From: Accumulibacter sp.
Lineage (GTDB): Bacteria; Pseudomonadota; Gammaproteobacteria; Burkholderiales; Rhodocyclaceae
Direction of reading: 5' to 3'
DNA length: 12,551 nt
Assembly (NCBI GenBank): GCA_031274075.1
Contig: JAISQQ010000350.1
Span: forward strand, 1-12,551
Shown: in pieces, positions 1 to 9,447 of the stretch
Layout of the letters: every line of letters begins with the position of its first letter
How positions within the stretch are numbered: position 1 is the first letter of the stretch
Program-made: the position numbers and the translations under genes
Notes under the pieces: model-generated
Told to the model about the DNA's origin: nothing
What the model saw: only the letters and a program-made list of their open reading frames with translations
The model's database searches: none

Positions 1-1299
1 GCCGGTTATCGCGCCTAGCGATCGCTGGGCCAGGCGCAGTTCCTCGGCGAACAATTCCAGATGCGCCAGGTGCGCGCGCGCCGCTTGCAGATGTCCGCGC
101 GTTTCGGCGAGGGCGCGCAGATGCCGTTCGCGGGCGATGAACACGGGTTCTGTCGGGCGCCAGGCGGCGATACGCAGCAATTCTTGCTTCAAGAGGTCGA
201 TTCCTTCTCCGTTCCGGGCCGACAGCAAGATACTCGCCCCATTCGCTCCCTCCCGCCGCTCGGGCCGCTTTCCGGTCAGGTCGATCTTGTTGTGCGCGGT
301 GATCCGGGCCGGACTGGGCGGCAGTTGGGCAAGAATGGCCTCGTCCGCCGCGCATACTCCTTGCCGCGCGTCGACCAGCAGGATTACGACGTCGGCCTTT
401 TCGATTTCCTGCCAGGTGCGCTCGATGCCGATTTGCTCGATTTCGTCGCGGGCTTCGCGCAAGCCGGCGGTGTCGATGACGTGCAGGGGAATGCCCTCGA
501 CGTTCAGGGCGCCGCGCACGACATCGCGCGTGGTGCCGGCGACTGGCGTGACGATCGCCAGTTCTTCGCCGGCCAGGCAGTTGAGCAGGCTCGATTTGCC
601 GACGTTCGGCTGTCCGGCGAGCACGACGCGCAGGCCTCCTTGCAGGAGGTGGCCCTGCCGCGCGCGCTCGATGACTTCGGCTATTTTGGCCAGCAGGCGC
701 TCGATCCGGTCTGAGGCGTCCGCCGTTTCCAGGAAATCGATTTCCTCGTCGGGAAAGTCGAGCGTCGCTTCCGCCAGCGCCCGCAATTCGACGAGCTGAT
801 CGAGCAGCCGGCGTATTTCCCGCGAAAATTCGCCTTGCAGGGAACGCATCGCGCTACGCGCGGCGGCGGCCGTCGATGCGTCGATCAGGTCGATGACGGC
901 TTCGGCCTGGGCGAGGTCGAGTTTTCCGTTGAGAAAGGCGCGGCGGGTGAATTCGCCGGGGCCGGCCAGACGCGCTCCGAGATCGAGACAGCGGGCGAGC
1001 AGCATTTGCAGGACGACGCTTCCCCCGTGTCCGTGCAGTTCCAGCACGTCCTCGCCGGTAAAGGACGCGGGCGCAGGGAAGTGGAGCATCAGCCCGCTGT
1101 CGATGCCGCTGCCGTCGGCGGCCTTGAAATCGGCGAGGGTGGCGTGGCGCGGCGCCGGCGTCTTTCCGGTCAGCGCGGCGGCGAAAGCCGCCAGATCACC
1201 GCCCGAGACGCGGACGACGCCAATGCCGCCGCGACCGGGGGCGGTGGCAATGGCGGCGATCGTGTCAGGCCTTGGCGTCGTTGGCGGCCTTTCCGCCAC
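1..1299 (-). CDS. mnmE: tRNA uridine-5-carboxymethylaminomethyl modification GTPase MnmE (3' end outside window)
   Basis: MnmE is a G protein that works with MnmG (GidA) to modify the wobble uridine of certain tRNAs. The window holds 433 codons and ends at the residues LGAITG. In the family only about 20 residues follow, ending in the catalytic CIGK motif, so that motif lies just off the left edge. Visible are the N-terminal folate-binding domain ([16 protein letters not shown], residues 12-27) and the G domain: P-loop GQPNVGKSS (229-237), TTRD switch, DTAGLRE (from 276) and NKID (337-340). The start is inferred to be GTG at 1299. An in-frame TGA lies three codons upstream and no ATG is available before the conserved DTIAAIA block. 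This start lies inside yidC, giving a 35-base overlap that suggests translational coupling at the end of the rpmH operon. Identity is very sure; the start is fairly sure. Confidence 0.96.
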   Translation of the reverse strand, partial: MAERPPTTPRPDTIAAIATAPGRGGIGVVRVSGGDLAAFAAALTGKTPAPRHATLADFKAADGSGIDSGLMLHFPAPASFTGEDVLELHGHGGSVVLQMLLARCLDLGARLAGPGEFTRRAFLNGKLDLAQAEAVIDLIDASTAAAARSAMRSLQGEFSREIRRLLDQLVELRALAEATLDFPDEEIDFLETADASDRIERLLAKIAEVIERARQGHLLQGGLRVVLAGQPNVGKSSLLNCLAGEELAIVTPVAGTTRDVVRGALNVEGIPLHVIDTAGLREARDEIEQIGIERTWQEIEKADVVILLVDARQGVCAADEAILAQLPPSPARITAHNKIDLTGKRPERREGANGASILLSARNGEGIDLLKQELLRIAAWRPTEPVFIARERHLRALAETRGHLQAARAHLAHLELFAEELRLAQRSLGAITG

Positions 1300-2983
1300 G
1301 TTCGATCATCCGCGTGATCTGCCACTGCTGGGCAATGGACAGGAGGTTGTTGACCACCCAGTAGAGCACCAGGCCGGCCGGGAAAAAGAAGAACATGACG
1401 CCGAAGGCGAAGGGCATGATCATGGCGATCTTGGCCTGGATCGGATCGGGCGGCGTCGGGTTGAGCCGGGTCTGGATCAGCATGGTGGCCATCATGACGA
1501 TCGGCAGCACGTAGTACGGATCCTGCGACGACAGGTCTTGAATCCACAGGATCCAGGGGGCGTTGCGTATCTCCACCGCGCCCAGCAGCGCCCAGTAAAG
1601 GGCGATGAAGACGGGAATCTGGATCAGGATCGGCAGGCAGCCTCCCAGCGGGTTGACCTTTTCCATCTTGTAGAGATTCATCATCTCCATGTTGAGCTTC
1701 TGCTTGTCGTTGCCGCAGCGTTCCTTGAGCGCTTGCAGCCGCGGCGTGAGGGTGCGCATCTTGGCCATAGACTTGTAGCTCGCCGCGGAAAGCGGGAAAA
1801 ACAGCGCCTTGATGAGAATGGTCAGGAGAACGATCGACCAGCCCCAATTGCCGATCACCTTGTTGATGACTTCGAGCAGCCAGAAAATGGGCGCGGCGAC
1901 GATGGTCAACCAGCCGTAATCGACGACCAGCGCCAGTCCCTGCGCGCCGATGCCGCCCTCCTCCACCGGTTTGGACAATTGATTGAGAATCGACTGGATC
2001 TGCGGACCGGCGTAAAGCGAGGCGGCGTGGCTGAGCCTGGCTCCGGGAGCGGCTACCTGCACCGGAACGATCAGGCCAGCGGCGACCAATGGATTGGCGC
2101 CGCCTTCAAGACTGCGCACATAATATTCACGCGGCAGTTTCTCCCGCGGAATCCAGGCGGAAACGAAATAATGCTGGATCATCGCCATCCAGCCGTTGTC
2201 GGCTTTCTGCTCGAATTTGGCGCTGCCTTTTTCGATGTCCTTGAAGTCGATCTTCTGGAACTTGCCCTGCTCGGTGTATTCCGCCGGCCCCGTGAAGGTG
2301 CTGACCATGCTGCTTTCGCCCGCCGGCGTCTGCGTGTCGCGCTGTAGCTGGTAATACGCATGCGCCGCGATTTCCTTCTGGCTTCCGTTGTCGATTTCGT
2401 AAGCCAGGTCGATCAGATAGCTGTTGCGCTTGAAGGTGTATATCTTGCTTACCTTGACGCCGTTTACCGCCGGCGCTTCGAGTTTCAACGAAATGCTGTC
2501 TTCCCCGGCGGACAGTTCCCGCTTGCCGGGAAGCGCCGAAAACATCGTCTTGTGGTTGGGCAGGCCGTCGCCGATCAAGCCGCTCTGCGCGGCATACCTG
2601 TGCCGGATGTCAAACAGCTTGAAGTTCCTGGAGTTATCCTCGGTCGCCTTGTAGTTGGTCAGTTCCAGGCCGATCAGATCGCCTCCCAGCGTGGATACCT
2701 GGGCGACAAACAGATCGGTGCGGACTTCGACGATTTCGCCCTTGGCCGCCGTCTCCGCCTCCGCCGCCGTGGGCGCGACGGTTGGAACCGCCCCGGCTGG
2801 CGCCGACGGCGCCGGCACATCCACCGACGGCACGGGTACGGGCGCGGCCGGAACACTCGAAGACGCCGGAGAAGACGCCGTCGGCGTCGCCTCCTGGGGG
2901 TTATTGTAGGTCTGCCAGGCATCCCAAAGCATGGCCAGCGAGAAGAAGAAAGTACACAACAGGATGAGGCGTCGAGTGTCCAT
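1265..2983 (-). CDS. yidC: Membrane protein insertase YidC
   Basis: YidC inserts and folds inner-membrane proteins, alone or with SecYEG. The protein is 572 residues, slightly longer than the roughly 550 of E. coli. It has an N-terminal membrane anchor (about residues 5-21), an Ala/Pro/Ser-rich linker (about 31-82), a large periplasmic domain (to about 340) and the conserved C-terminal insertase core. The core includes the YKSMAKMR cytoplasmic loop, [18 protein letters not shown], the [11 protein letters not shown] loop and the last helix, [17 protein letters not shown]. The hydrophilic-groove positive charge is Lys392 (in [12 protein letters not shown]), where E. coli has Arg366. A CAGG ribosome-binding site lies six bases before the ATG at 2983. 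yidC follows yidD by 27 bases and its 3' end overlaps the mnmE start. Identification is certain from length, topology and motifs. Confidence 0.98.
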   Translation of the reverse strand: MDTRRLILLCTFFFSLAMLWDAWQTYNNPQEATPTASSPASSSVPAAPVPVPSVDVPAPSAPAGAVPTVAPTAAEAETAAKGEIVEVRTDLFVAQVSTLGGDLIGLELTNYKATEDNSRNFKLFDIRHRYAAQSGLIGDGLPNHKTMFSALPGKRELSAGEDSISLKLEAPAVNGVKVSKIYTFKRNSYLIDLAYEIDNGSQKEIAAHAYYQLQRDTQTPAGESSMVSTFTGPAEYTEQGKFQKIDFKDIEKGSAKFEQKADNGWMAMIQHYFVSAWIPREKLPREYYVRSLEGGANPLVAAGLIVPVQVAAPGARLSHAASLYAGPQIQSILNQLSKPVEEGGIGAQGLALVVDYGWLTIVAAPIFWLLEVINKVIGNWGWSIVLLTILIKALFFPLSAASYKSMAKMRTLTPRLQALKERCGNDKQKLNMEMMNLYKMEKVNPLGGCLPILIQIPVFIALYWALLGAVEIRNAPWILWIQDLSSQDPYYVLPIVMMATMLIQTRLNPTPPDPIQAKIAMIMPFAFGVMFFFFPAGLVLYWVVNNLLSIAQQWQITRMIERGGKAANDAKA

Positions 2984-3010
2984 GAACAGCCTGCTTGATT
3001 GATGAAAGTT

Positions 3011-3217
3011 TTAAGGAACGGGATCGAAACCGCCCGGATTCCAAGGATGGCAGCGGATAATGCGTTTCAGCCCAAGGCACACTCCCTTGCAAGCCCCATG
3101 CTTTTCGATGGCCTGGGCGGCGTAATCCGAACAACTTGGGAAAAAGCGGCAGTTCTGCCCCAACAGCGGGCTGATCGCATATTTGTAGCAGCGAATCAGT
3201 ACCAGAAGCAATTTCAT
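3011..3217 (-). CDS. yidD: Membrane protein insertion efficiency factor YidD
   Basis: YidD is a small membrane-associated protein that assists YidC-dependent insertion. Its mechanism is not well defined. The 68-residue product shows the family hallmarks: an amphipathic N-terminal helix ([17 protein letters not shown]), the Cys motif [11 protein letters not shown], and the ending [14 protein letters not shown] start it at the ATG whose last two bases form the rnpA stop (ATGA overlap, 3217-3214), which is a common coupled arrangement. A GTG at 3238 would add seven residues (MHYWVQT) that do not look like the family N-terminus. It lies between rnpA and yidC, the usual place for yidD. The family is clear; the start is inferred. 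Confidence 0.95.
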   Translation of the reverse strand: MKLLLVLIRCYKYAISPLLGQNCRFFPSCSDYAAQAIEKHGACKGVCLGLKRIIRCHPWNPGGFDPVP

Positions 3218-3618
3218 GGTCTGGACCCAGTAATGCACATTTTTTCCAGCAGGTTCCGGATTTCCCCGGCCAAAGCCCGCCGGTCGATAGGCAAATCCGG
3301 CCTGACCGCCAAGCGGACGATCAGGTCGCAGGAAGGCAATTCACCGCGCCGGGTGCGAAAAACCTCGCGAACCAGCCGCTTTACCAGGTTACGGTCGACC
3401 GCGCGGCGAAGATGGCGTTTCGCTATTACCAGACCCAGCCGGGCGCCATCGACTTCCCCTTCCCCACGAGGGCGGTAATGTAACAGGAAATTTGTGCTCC
3501 TGAGAGCCTTCCTGAAACTAAAAACGGATGAAAAATCATCCGTTCTGGTCAATCGATGGCGCCTGGGAAATCCGGTCGGGCACTTCCGGCCATCCTGCCC
3601 GGGCAGGATGGCGCTCAA
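3214..3618 (-). CDS. rnpA: Ribonuclease P protein component
   Basis: RnpA is the basic protein subunit of RNase P and helps the catalytic RNA remove 5' leaders from precursor tRNAs. The 134-residue product has the family's aromatic/basic opening ([17 protein letters not shown]), the central [17 protein letters not shown] and the RNR-type signature [13 protein letters not shown], followed by the CDLIVRLAV strand. The assumed start is TTG at 3618, which overlaps the rpmH stop as TTGA. No ATG or GTG lies between there and the conserved FPRR block; a TTG after it would remove that block. The first codons contain a perfect 24-base palindrome (3589-3612), so the N-terminal 15 or so residues are less certain than the rest. 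The stop overlaps the yidD ATG. Confidence 0.95.
   Translation of the reverse strand: MSAILPGQDGRKCPTGFPRRHRLTRTDDFSSVFSFRKALRSTNFLLHYRPRGEGEVDGARLGLVIAKRHLRRAVDRNLVKRLVREVFRTRRGELPSCDLIVRLAVRPDLPIDRRALAGEIRNLLEKMCITGSRP
3589..3612. repeat. Perfect 24-base palindrome at the rpmH/rnpA junction
   Basis: Two 12-base arms, GCCATCCTGCCC and its exact complement, meet with no spacer. The palindrome starts three bases after the rpmH stop in the direction of transcription. In the leftward mRNA it could fold into a strong GC-rich hairpin inside the first codons of rnpA. There is no T-run after it, so it does not look like a classical terminator. It may protect the rpmH transcript end or damp rnpA translation; this role is inference. 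Confidence 0.6.
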
Positions 3619-3749
3619 ACCGCCAAGCGATGCCGGCTCTTGGCACGGCGAGCACGAATCACCGCGCGCCCCCCACGGGTAGCCATGCGAACGAGAAAGC
3701 CATGAGTGCGTTTACGGCGAACCACCGACGGTTGATAGGTACGTTTCAT
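3615..3749 (-). CDS. rpmH: 50S ribosomal protein L34
   Basis: This short gene encodes a 44-residue, very basic protein beginning [20 protein letters not shown] and continuing with the [21 protein letters not shown] block. That matches ribosomal protein L34, a large-subunit component of 44-46 residues in most bacteria. An AAGG ribosome-binding site lies seven bases before the ATG at 3749. It is the first gene of the leftward rpmH-rnpA-yidD-yidC-mnmE operon and is divergent from dnaA, the standard arrangement near bacterial origins. Its stop codon overlaps the TTG start proposed for rnpA. Confidence 0.98.
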   Translation of the reverse strand: MKRTYQPSVVRRKRTHGFLVRMATRGGRAVIRARRAKSRHRLAV

Positions 3750-3785
3750 GATAAAACCTTGAAGTCATCGCGAATTGAACTAAGA

Positions 3786-3815
3786 ATTAGATATTGAAAA
3801 GGCCAATTCTGTCAA
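3786..3815 (-). promoter_or_regulatory. Sigma-70-type promoter of the rpmH operon
   Basis: Reading leftward there is a perfect -35 TTGACA (3815-3810), an 18-base spacer and a -10-like TCTAAT (3791-3786, five of six). Transcription would begin near 3778-3780, about 30 bases before the rpmH ATG. A DnaA box lies 20 bases upstream of the -35. The -35 is convincing; the exact -10 is less so. Confidence 0.7.
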
Positions 3816-3834
3816 GTCTTTATTTTTCTGACAC

Positions 3835-3843
3835 TGTGGATAA
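3835..3843 (+). promoter_or_regulatory. DnaA box (perfect consensus) between rpmH and dnaA
   Basis: TGTGGATAA is the exact complement of the consensus DnaA box TTATCCACA. It is the only strong box I can find in the 345-base rpmH-dnaA interval. It overlaps the -35 of a possible dnaA promoter and lies just upstream of the rpmH promoter, so bound DnaA could affect either gene. Confidence 0.75.
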
Positions 3844-3865
3844 CTGCCCTTTCGCGGGGTAAAAT
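3837..3865 (+). promoter_or_regulatory. Possible dnaA promoter overlapped by a DnaA box
   Basis: A -35-like TGGATA (3837-3842, four of six), a 17-base spacer and a -10-like TAAAAT (3860-3865, five of six) point rightward toward dnaA. The -35 lies within the DnaA box at 3835-3843, which would suit autorepression by DnaA. The leader would be about 220 bases long, so a nearer promoter that I did not recognise is also possible. Confidence 0.35.
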
Positions 3866-4094
3866 CGTGTCGCGCAAGGAACCTGTCTCGATAAGCTGTC
3901 CCGATAGGTTCATGGCTATCGTCGATGCTTGTATTCTCGCCGGAAACCCCGAAGCAGGAAAAATTCCTTCCACGGCAATCGCTGGGATGGCATGCTTCCC
4001 GCGTTGGAAGCCGTAACGAAGTCATTGTGTACCGGTCGGTGTGGTGATGATGCGTGCGGTCGCCGTTTTTTTTAGCCTTGTTGAAACACAGGAA

Positions 4095-5489
4095 ATGAGC
4101 AGCTTCTGGAATTTTTGTCTGAGCCGGTTCGAGCAGGAACTTTCACCCCAGCTATTCAATGTCTGGATCCGTCCGTTGCGTCTGGAGGGTGAGGATACTC
4201 CGGACAAGGAACTGCGCCTGGTGGCTCCAAACGGGTTCATCCTGAAATGGGTCAAGGATCGATACCTCGGACATATCGAGGAGCTTGGCAAGCAATTTTT
4301 TTCCGCTCCCTTCAGCATTTCGCTGGTCGTCGGATTTCGCCAGGTGGCTCGGCTCGCCGCCGAGCCTGGAAATGCAAAACCGGCGCTTGCCGTCAAGCGT
4401 TCCGGCGCGTCCAGTGTATCCAGTGCGCTCATCGCCAAGGCATACCAGATTCCCGCCTACGAAAAAACCCGCCTCATCCCGAGTTTTACGTTCGACAACC
4501 TGATCGTCGGCAAGGCCAATGATCTGGCGCGCTCCGCCTCTTTCCACGTGGCGACGAATCCAGGCAAGGACAACACCTACAATCCCTTGTTTATTTTCGG
4601 TGGCGCCGGACTGGGAAAAACCCACCTCATGCACGCCATCGGCAACCATATCGTCGAGCAGAATCCCGAAAAGATCGTCCGTTTCGTTCATGCGGACGAC
4701 TACCGTGACGACGTGGTCAAGGCTACGCTGACGAATTCGTTCAACACCTTCAAGCGCTATTACCGTTCGCTCGACATCCTGCTGCTCGACGACGTCCAGT
4801 TTTTCAATGGAAAGGGCGGAACACAGGAACAATTTTTCTTTGTTTTCAATGCCTTGATCGAAACAAAAAAACAGATCGTGATCACCTGCGATACCTATCC
4901 GACCAATATTTCCGGAGTCGAGGACAGACTGATCACCCGTTTCGACAGTGGACTCACGGTGGCGATCGAGCCCCCGGAAACCGAAATGCGTGTCGCGATC
5001 CTGAAGAAAAAGGCTGAGATCGAGGGCGTCTTGCTCGACGACGAAGTCGCGTTCTATATCGCCAAACATCTGCGTTCGAATGTGCGCGAGCTTGAGGGCG
5101 CGCTGAACAAGATTTTTGCCTATGCTTCCTTCCATGGACTGAAAATCGACCTTGATCTGGCGAAGGAGGCGCTCAAGGATCTCATCGGCTCGGTCAACCG
5201 CCAGATCACCCTTGAAAATATCCAGAAGACGGTTGCCGATTATTTCAAGATCAAGGTGTCAGACCTTTTTTCGAAGAAGCGCTCGCGCCAGATAGTGCGT
5301 CCCCGCCAGGTCGCCATGTGGCTGGCCAAGAACCTGACCTCGCTAAGCTACCCGTCGATCGGCGAGGCCTTTGGTGGACGCGACCACACGACGGTCCTGC
5401 ACGCCGTGCGCACCATCGACAGCTTGCGTACCAGGGATAACGAGCTGAACCACAGTGTTCACGTATTGCTGCAGGTGCTGAAGGGTTAG
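4095..5489 (+). CDS. dnaA: Chromosomal replication initiator protein DnaA
   Basis: DnaA is the AAA+ ATPase that binds DnaA boxes, opens the origin and loads the replicative helicase. The 464-residue product has the N-terminal helicase-interaction domain (FWNFCLSRFEQELSPQLFNVWIRPL) and a variable linker of about 65 residues. Next comes the ATPase domain with Walker A GGAGLGKTH (169-177), Walker B LLLDDVQ (Asp232/233) and the arginine finger in DRLITRF (Arg282). The C-terminal helix-turn-helix ends in the signature GRDHTTVLHAV (from 428). I start at ATG 4095 because MSSFWNFCLSRFEQ matches the usual N-terminus. The frame stays open up to GTG 4041, but that would add 18 untypical residues across a run of eight T. 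Ribosome-binding sequence is poor at 4095 (AGGA is too close), so the start is likely rather than certain. Confidence 0.97.
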   Translation: MSSFWNFCLSRFEQELSPQLFNVWIRPLRLEGEDTPDKELRLVAPNGFILKWVKDRYLGHIEELGKQFFSAPFSISLVVGFRQVARLAAEPGNAKPALAVKRSGASSVSSALIAKAYQIPAYEKTRLIPSFTFDNLIVGKANDLARSASFHVATNPGKDNTYNPLFIFGGAGLGKTHLMHAIGNHIVEQNPEKIVRFVHADDYRDDVVKATLTNSFNTFKRYYRSLDILLLDDVQFFNGKGGTQEQFFFVFNALIETKKQIVITCDTYPTNISGVEDRLITRFDSGLTVAIEPPETEMRVAILKKKAEIEGVLLDDEVAFYIAKHLRSNVRELEGALNKIFAYASFHGLKIDLDLAKEALKDLIGSVNRQITLENIQKTVADYFKIKVSDLFSKKRSRQIVRPRQVAMWLAKNLTSLSYPSIGEAFGGRDHTTVLHAVRTIDSLRTRDNELNHSVHVLLQVLKG

Positions 5490-5697
5490 CTGTGTGTAAC
5501 TGAAGGAAAAGCTTGTGCGTAACAAGTAGACAAAGACCTTGAGTCCGGGGTTGTGGATAAGTTGTCAAATTTCATCCACAGCTCGGTACAGGAGTTCTAC
5601 AGACGTGAGTTTTGTGTTTAATGCCCTGATAAATAAGTATAATTCGAGGATATCCACAGAGTCGTTCCGAATATTGTCTTTATAGGATTTAATAAAT
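5490..5697. other. Candidate replication origin (dnaA-dnaN gap with DnaA-box cluster)
   Basis: These 208 non-coding bases contain a perfect DnaA box TGTGGATAA (5552-5560) and two one-mismatch boxes in the opposite orientation: TCATCCACA (5572-5580) and ATATCCACA (5650-5658). Two weaker matches, TGTGTGTAA (5491-5499) and TGTGCGTAA (5514-5522), each differ at one position from the relaxed form TTATNCACA. AT-rich stretches at 5611-5645 and 5668-5697 could serve as the unwinding element. Box clustering next to dnaA and dnaN is the hallmark of bacterial oriC. Whether this gap, the rpmH-dnaA gap or both make up the origin cannot be settled by eye. Confidence 0.65.
5638..5643 (+). promoter_or_regulatory. 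Possible -10 element of a dnaN promoter
   Basis: A perfect TATAAT lies 55 bases upstream of the dnaN ATG and between two DnaA boxes. No good -35 is seen at 16-18 bases upstream (TGTTTA at 5615-5620 is poor). The hexamer is also part of the AT-rich candidate unwinding region, so it may not be a promoter. Confidence 0.35.
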
Positions 5698-6810
5698 ATG
5701 ATTCTTGTAAAAACTCAGCGCGATCTGCTTCTCGCTCCCCTGCAGTCGGTTTCCGGTATCGTGGAGAAGCGGCATACCTTGCCGATCCTGTCCAATGTGC
5801 TCCTGGAGAAAAAGGGCGACAGGCTGACGTTCCTGGCAACGGACATCGAAATCCAGATCACCACCTCGGCGGAGCTTGCCGATGGCGATGGCGACGGAGC
5901 GATGACGGTTGGAGCCAAGAAGCTCCAGGACATTTTGCGTTCTTTGCCGGATGGGTCCGAAGTTACGCTCAACCTTGAAGACAAGCGTCTGCAGCTCAAA
6001 GCCGGCAGGAGCCGTTTCAATTTGCAGACGCTGCCGGCCGAGGATTTCCCGCGCATGGCGATAGTGGAAACCGAGCCGCAAAGAATCGAGGTAAGCCAGA
6101 AGCAGTTTCGCCATCTGTTGGCGCAGACGCAGTTCGCGATGGCCTTGCAGGATGTCCGATATTATCTGAACGGTCTTCTGTTGCTGGTCGATGGCGGTGA
6201 ATTGCGCTCGGTGGCTACCGACGGGCATCGCTTGGCGTATGCCTGCATGCCGCTCGGCGAGAACGTCTCCTTGCCGAAACAGGAACTCATCTTGCCGCGA
6301 AAGACCGTGCTTGAACTGAACCGCTTGCTTGCCGACAGTGAAGATCCTGTGTATATCGAGATGACCTCGAATCAGATTCGCTTCCGCTTTGCAAACATCG
6401 TCCTGGTTTCCAAATTGATCGATGGAAAGTTCCCGGATTACGAACGGGTCATTCCGGCCAGCCTCAAGAACCTGGTTACCTTGAACCGGACGGCCTTGCT
6501 GCAGTCGCTGAACCGGGCGGCGATTCTGACCAACGAAAAATTCCGTGGAGTGCGCCTGATCCTGACTTCGGGCAGCCTGAAAATCGTCGCGGCGAATGCC
6601 GAACACGAAGAAGCGCAGGAAGAGATCGAAATCGAGTATTCCGGGGACGCGGTCGATGTGGGATTCAATGTTGGATACCTGCTCGACGTGCTCAACAATG
6701 CGTCGTCGGAATCGATCGAGTGGGGTTTCAATGACGCCAACTCCAGCGCTTTGCTGACCTTGCCGGGGAACGACAGCTTCAAGTACGTCGTAATGCCGAT
6801 GAGAATCTAG
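5698..6810 (+). CDS. dnaN: DNA polymerase III beta subunit (sliding clamp)
   Basis: DnaN forms the ring-shaped dimer that tethers DNA polymerase III and other enzymes to DNA. The 370-residue product is close to the usual 366-370. It carries the conserved opening RHTLPILSNVLL, the ATDIEIQ strand of the first clamp domain, SVATDGHRLA in the second, GKFPDYERVIP at the boundary to the third, and the family ending YVVMPMRI that shapes the partner-binding pocket. The ATG at 5698 gives the standard N-terminus (MILVKTQRDLLLAPLQSVSG); an AGGA lies about a dozen bases upstream. It sits 208 bases after dnaA and 57 bases before gyrB. recF, which follows dnaN in many bacteria, is absent here. Confidence 0.98.
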   Translation: MILVKTQRDLLLAPLQSVSGIVEKRHTLPILSNVLLEKKGDRLTFLATDIEIQITTSAELADGDGDGAMTVGAKKLQDILRSLPDGSEVTLNLEDKRLQLKAGRSRFNLQTLPAEDFPRMAIVETEPQRIEVSQKQFRHLLAQTQFAMALQDVRYYLNGLLLLVDGGELRSVATDGHRLAYACMPLGENVSLPKQELILPRKTVLELNRLLADSEDPVYIEMTSNQIRFRFANIVLVSKLIDGKFPDYERVIPASLKNLVTLNRTALLQSLNRAAILTNEKFRGVRLILTSGSLKIVAANAEHEEAQEEIEIEYSGDAVDVGFNVGYLLDVLNNASSESIEWGFNDANSSALLTLPGNDSFKYVVMPMRI

Positions 6811-9336
<2,526 letters not shown>

Positions 9337-9353
9337 TCCGCGGCGGTTGCCCG

Positions 9354-9367
9354 GCGCGGCGCCGCGC
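9354..9367. repeat. GC palindrome downstream of gyrB
   Basis: GCGCGGCGCCGCGC is a perfect 14-base palindrome 18 bases after the gyrB stop, extendable by a G-T and a C-G pair. It could form a hairpin at the transcript end. No T-run follows, so calling it a terminator would go beyond the evidence. Confidence 0.35.
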
Positions 9368-9412
9368 TGCCGCTATCTTCCATCCGGCCTGCGGGTTGGG
9401 AATGGAAGGGGA

Positions 9413-9428
9413 CGACGGTTTCCCGTCG
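9413..9428 (+). repeat. Small hairpin in the oxyR leader
   Basis: CGACGG (9413-9418) and CCGTCG (9423-9428) form a six-base stem with a TTTC loop, ending 19 bases before the oxyR ATG. A purine-rich GGAAGGGGA lies directly upstream at 9404-9412. The hairpin may influence translation or be chance in GC-rich DNA. Confidence 0.3.
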
Positions 9429-9447
9429 GCGAAATCTGGCTTTTCAA

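Larger units (their letters stand above)
3750..4094. other. Divergent rpmH-dnaA intergenic region
   Basis: This 345-base stretch has no gene I can support. It is AT-rich near 3770-3845, where the rpmH promoter and one DnaA box lie, and less so afterwards. A small inverted repeat, CGATAG/CTATCG, sits at 3902-3907 and 3916-3921 with an eight-base loop, in the presumed dnaA leader. A run of eight T occurs at 4066-4073. Only one good DnaA box is present, so this region alone is a weak origin candidate compared with the dnaA-dnaN gap. Confidence 0.6.

Noticed and set aside
893..2347. A 484-codon rightward open frame across mnmE and yidC
   Set aside because: Shadow of two well-supported leftward genes; in register with yidC codons and rich in His/Arg/Gly as such shadows usually are.
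2735..2895. Ala/Pro-coding GC-rich stretch as a DNA repeat array
   Set aside because: It encodes the low-complexity periplasmic linker of YidC with varied codons and no fixed repeat unit.
3780..4025. An 81-codon leftward open frame in the rpmH-dnaA gap
   Set aside because: It runs through the rpmH promoter and DnaA box, has no recognisable motif, and lies in a region better explained as regulatory.
4066..4073. Run of eight T upstream of dnaA as a terminator
   Set aside because: Only a three-base stem (CGG/CCG) precedes it, and it lies in the leader of dnaA rather than after a gene.
4545..4550. CACGTG core in dnaA as a third parS
   Set aside because: Flanking bases match the parS arms poorly (about three of ten), and it is inside coding sequence.
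4152..5135. A 327-codon open frame antisense to dnaA
   Set aside because: Same in-register effect; dnaA carries all expected motifs on the other strand.
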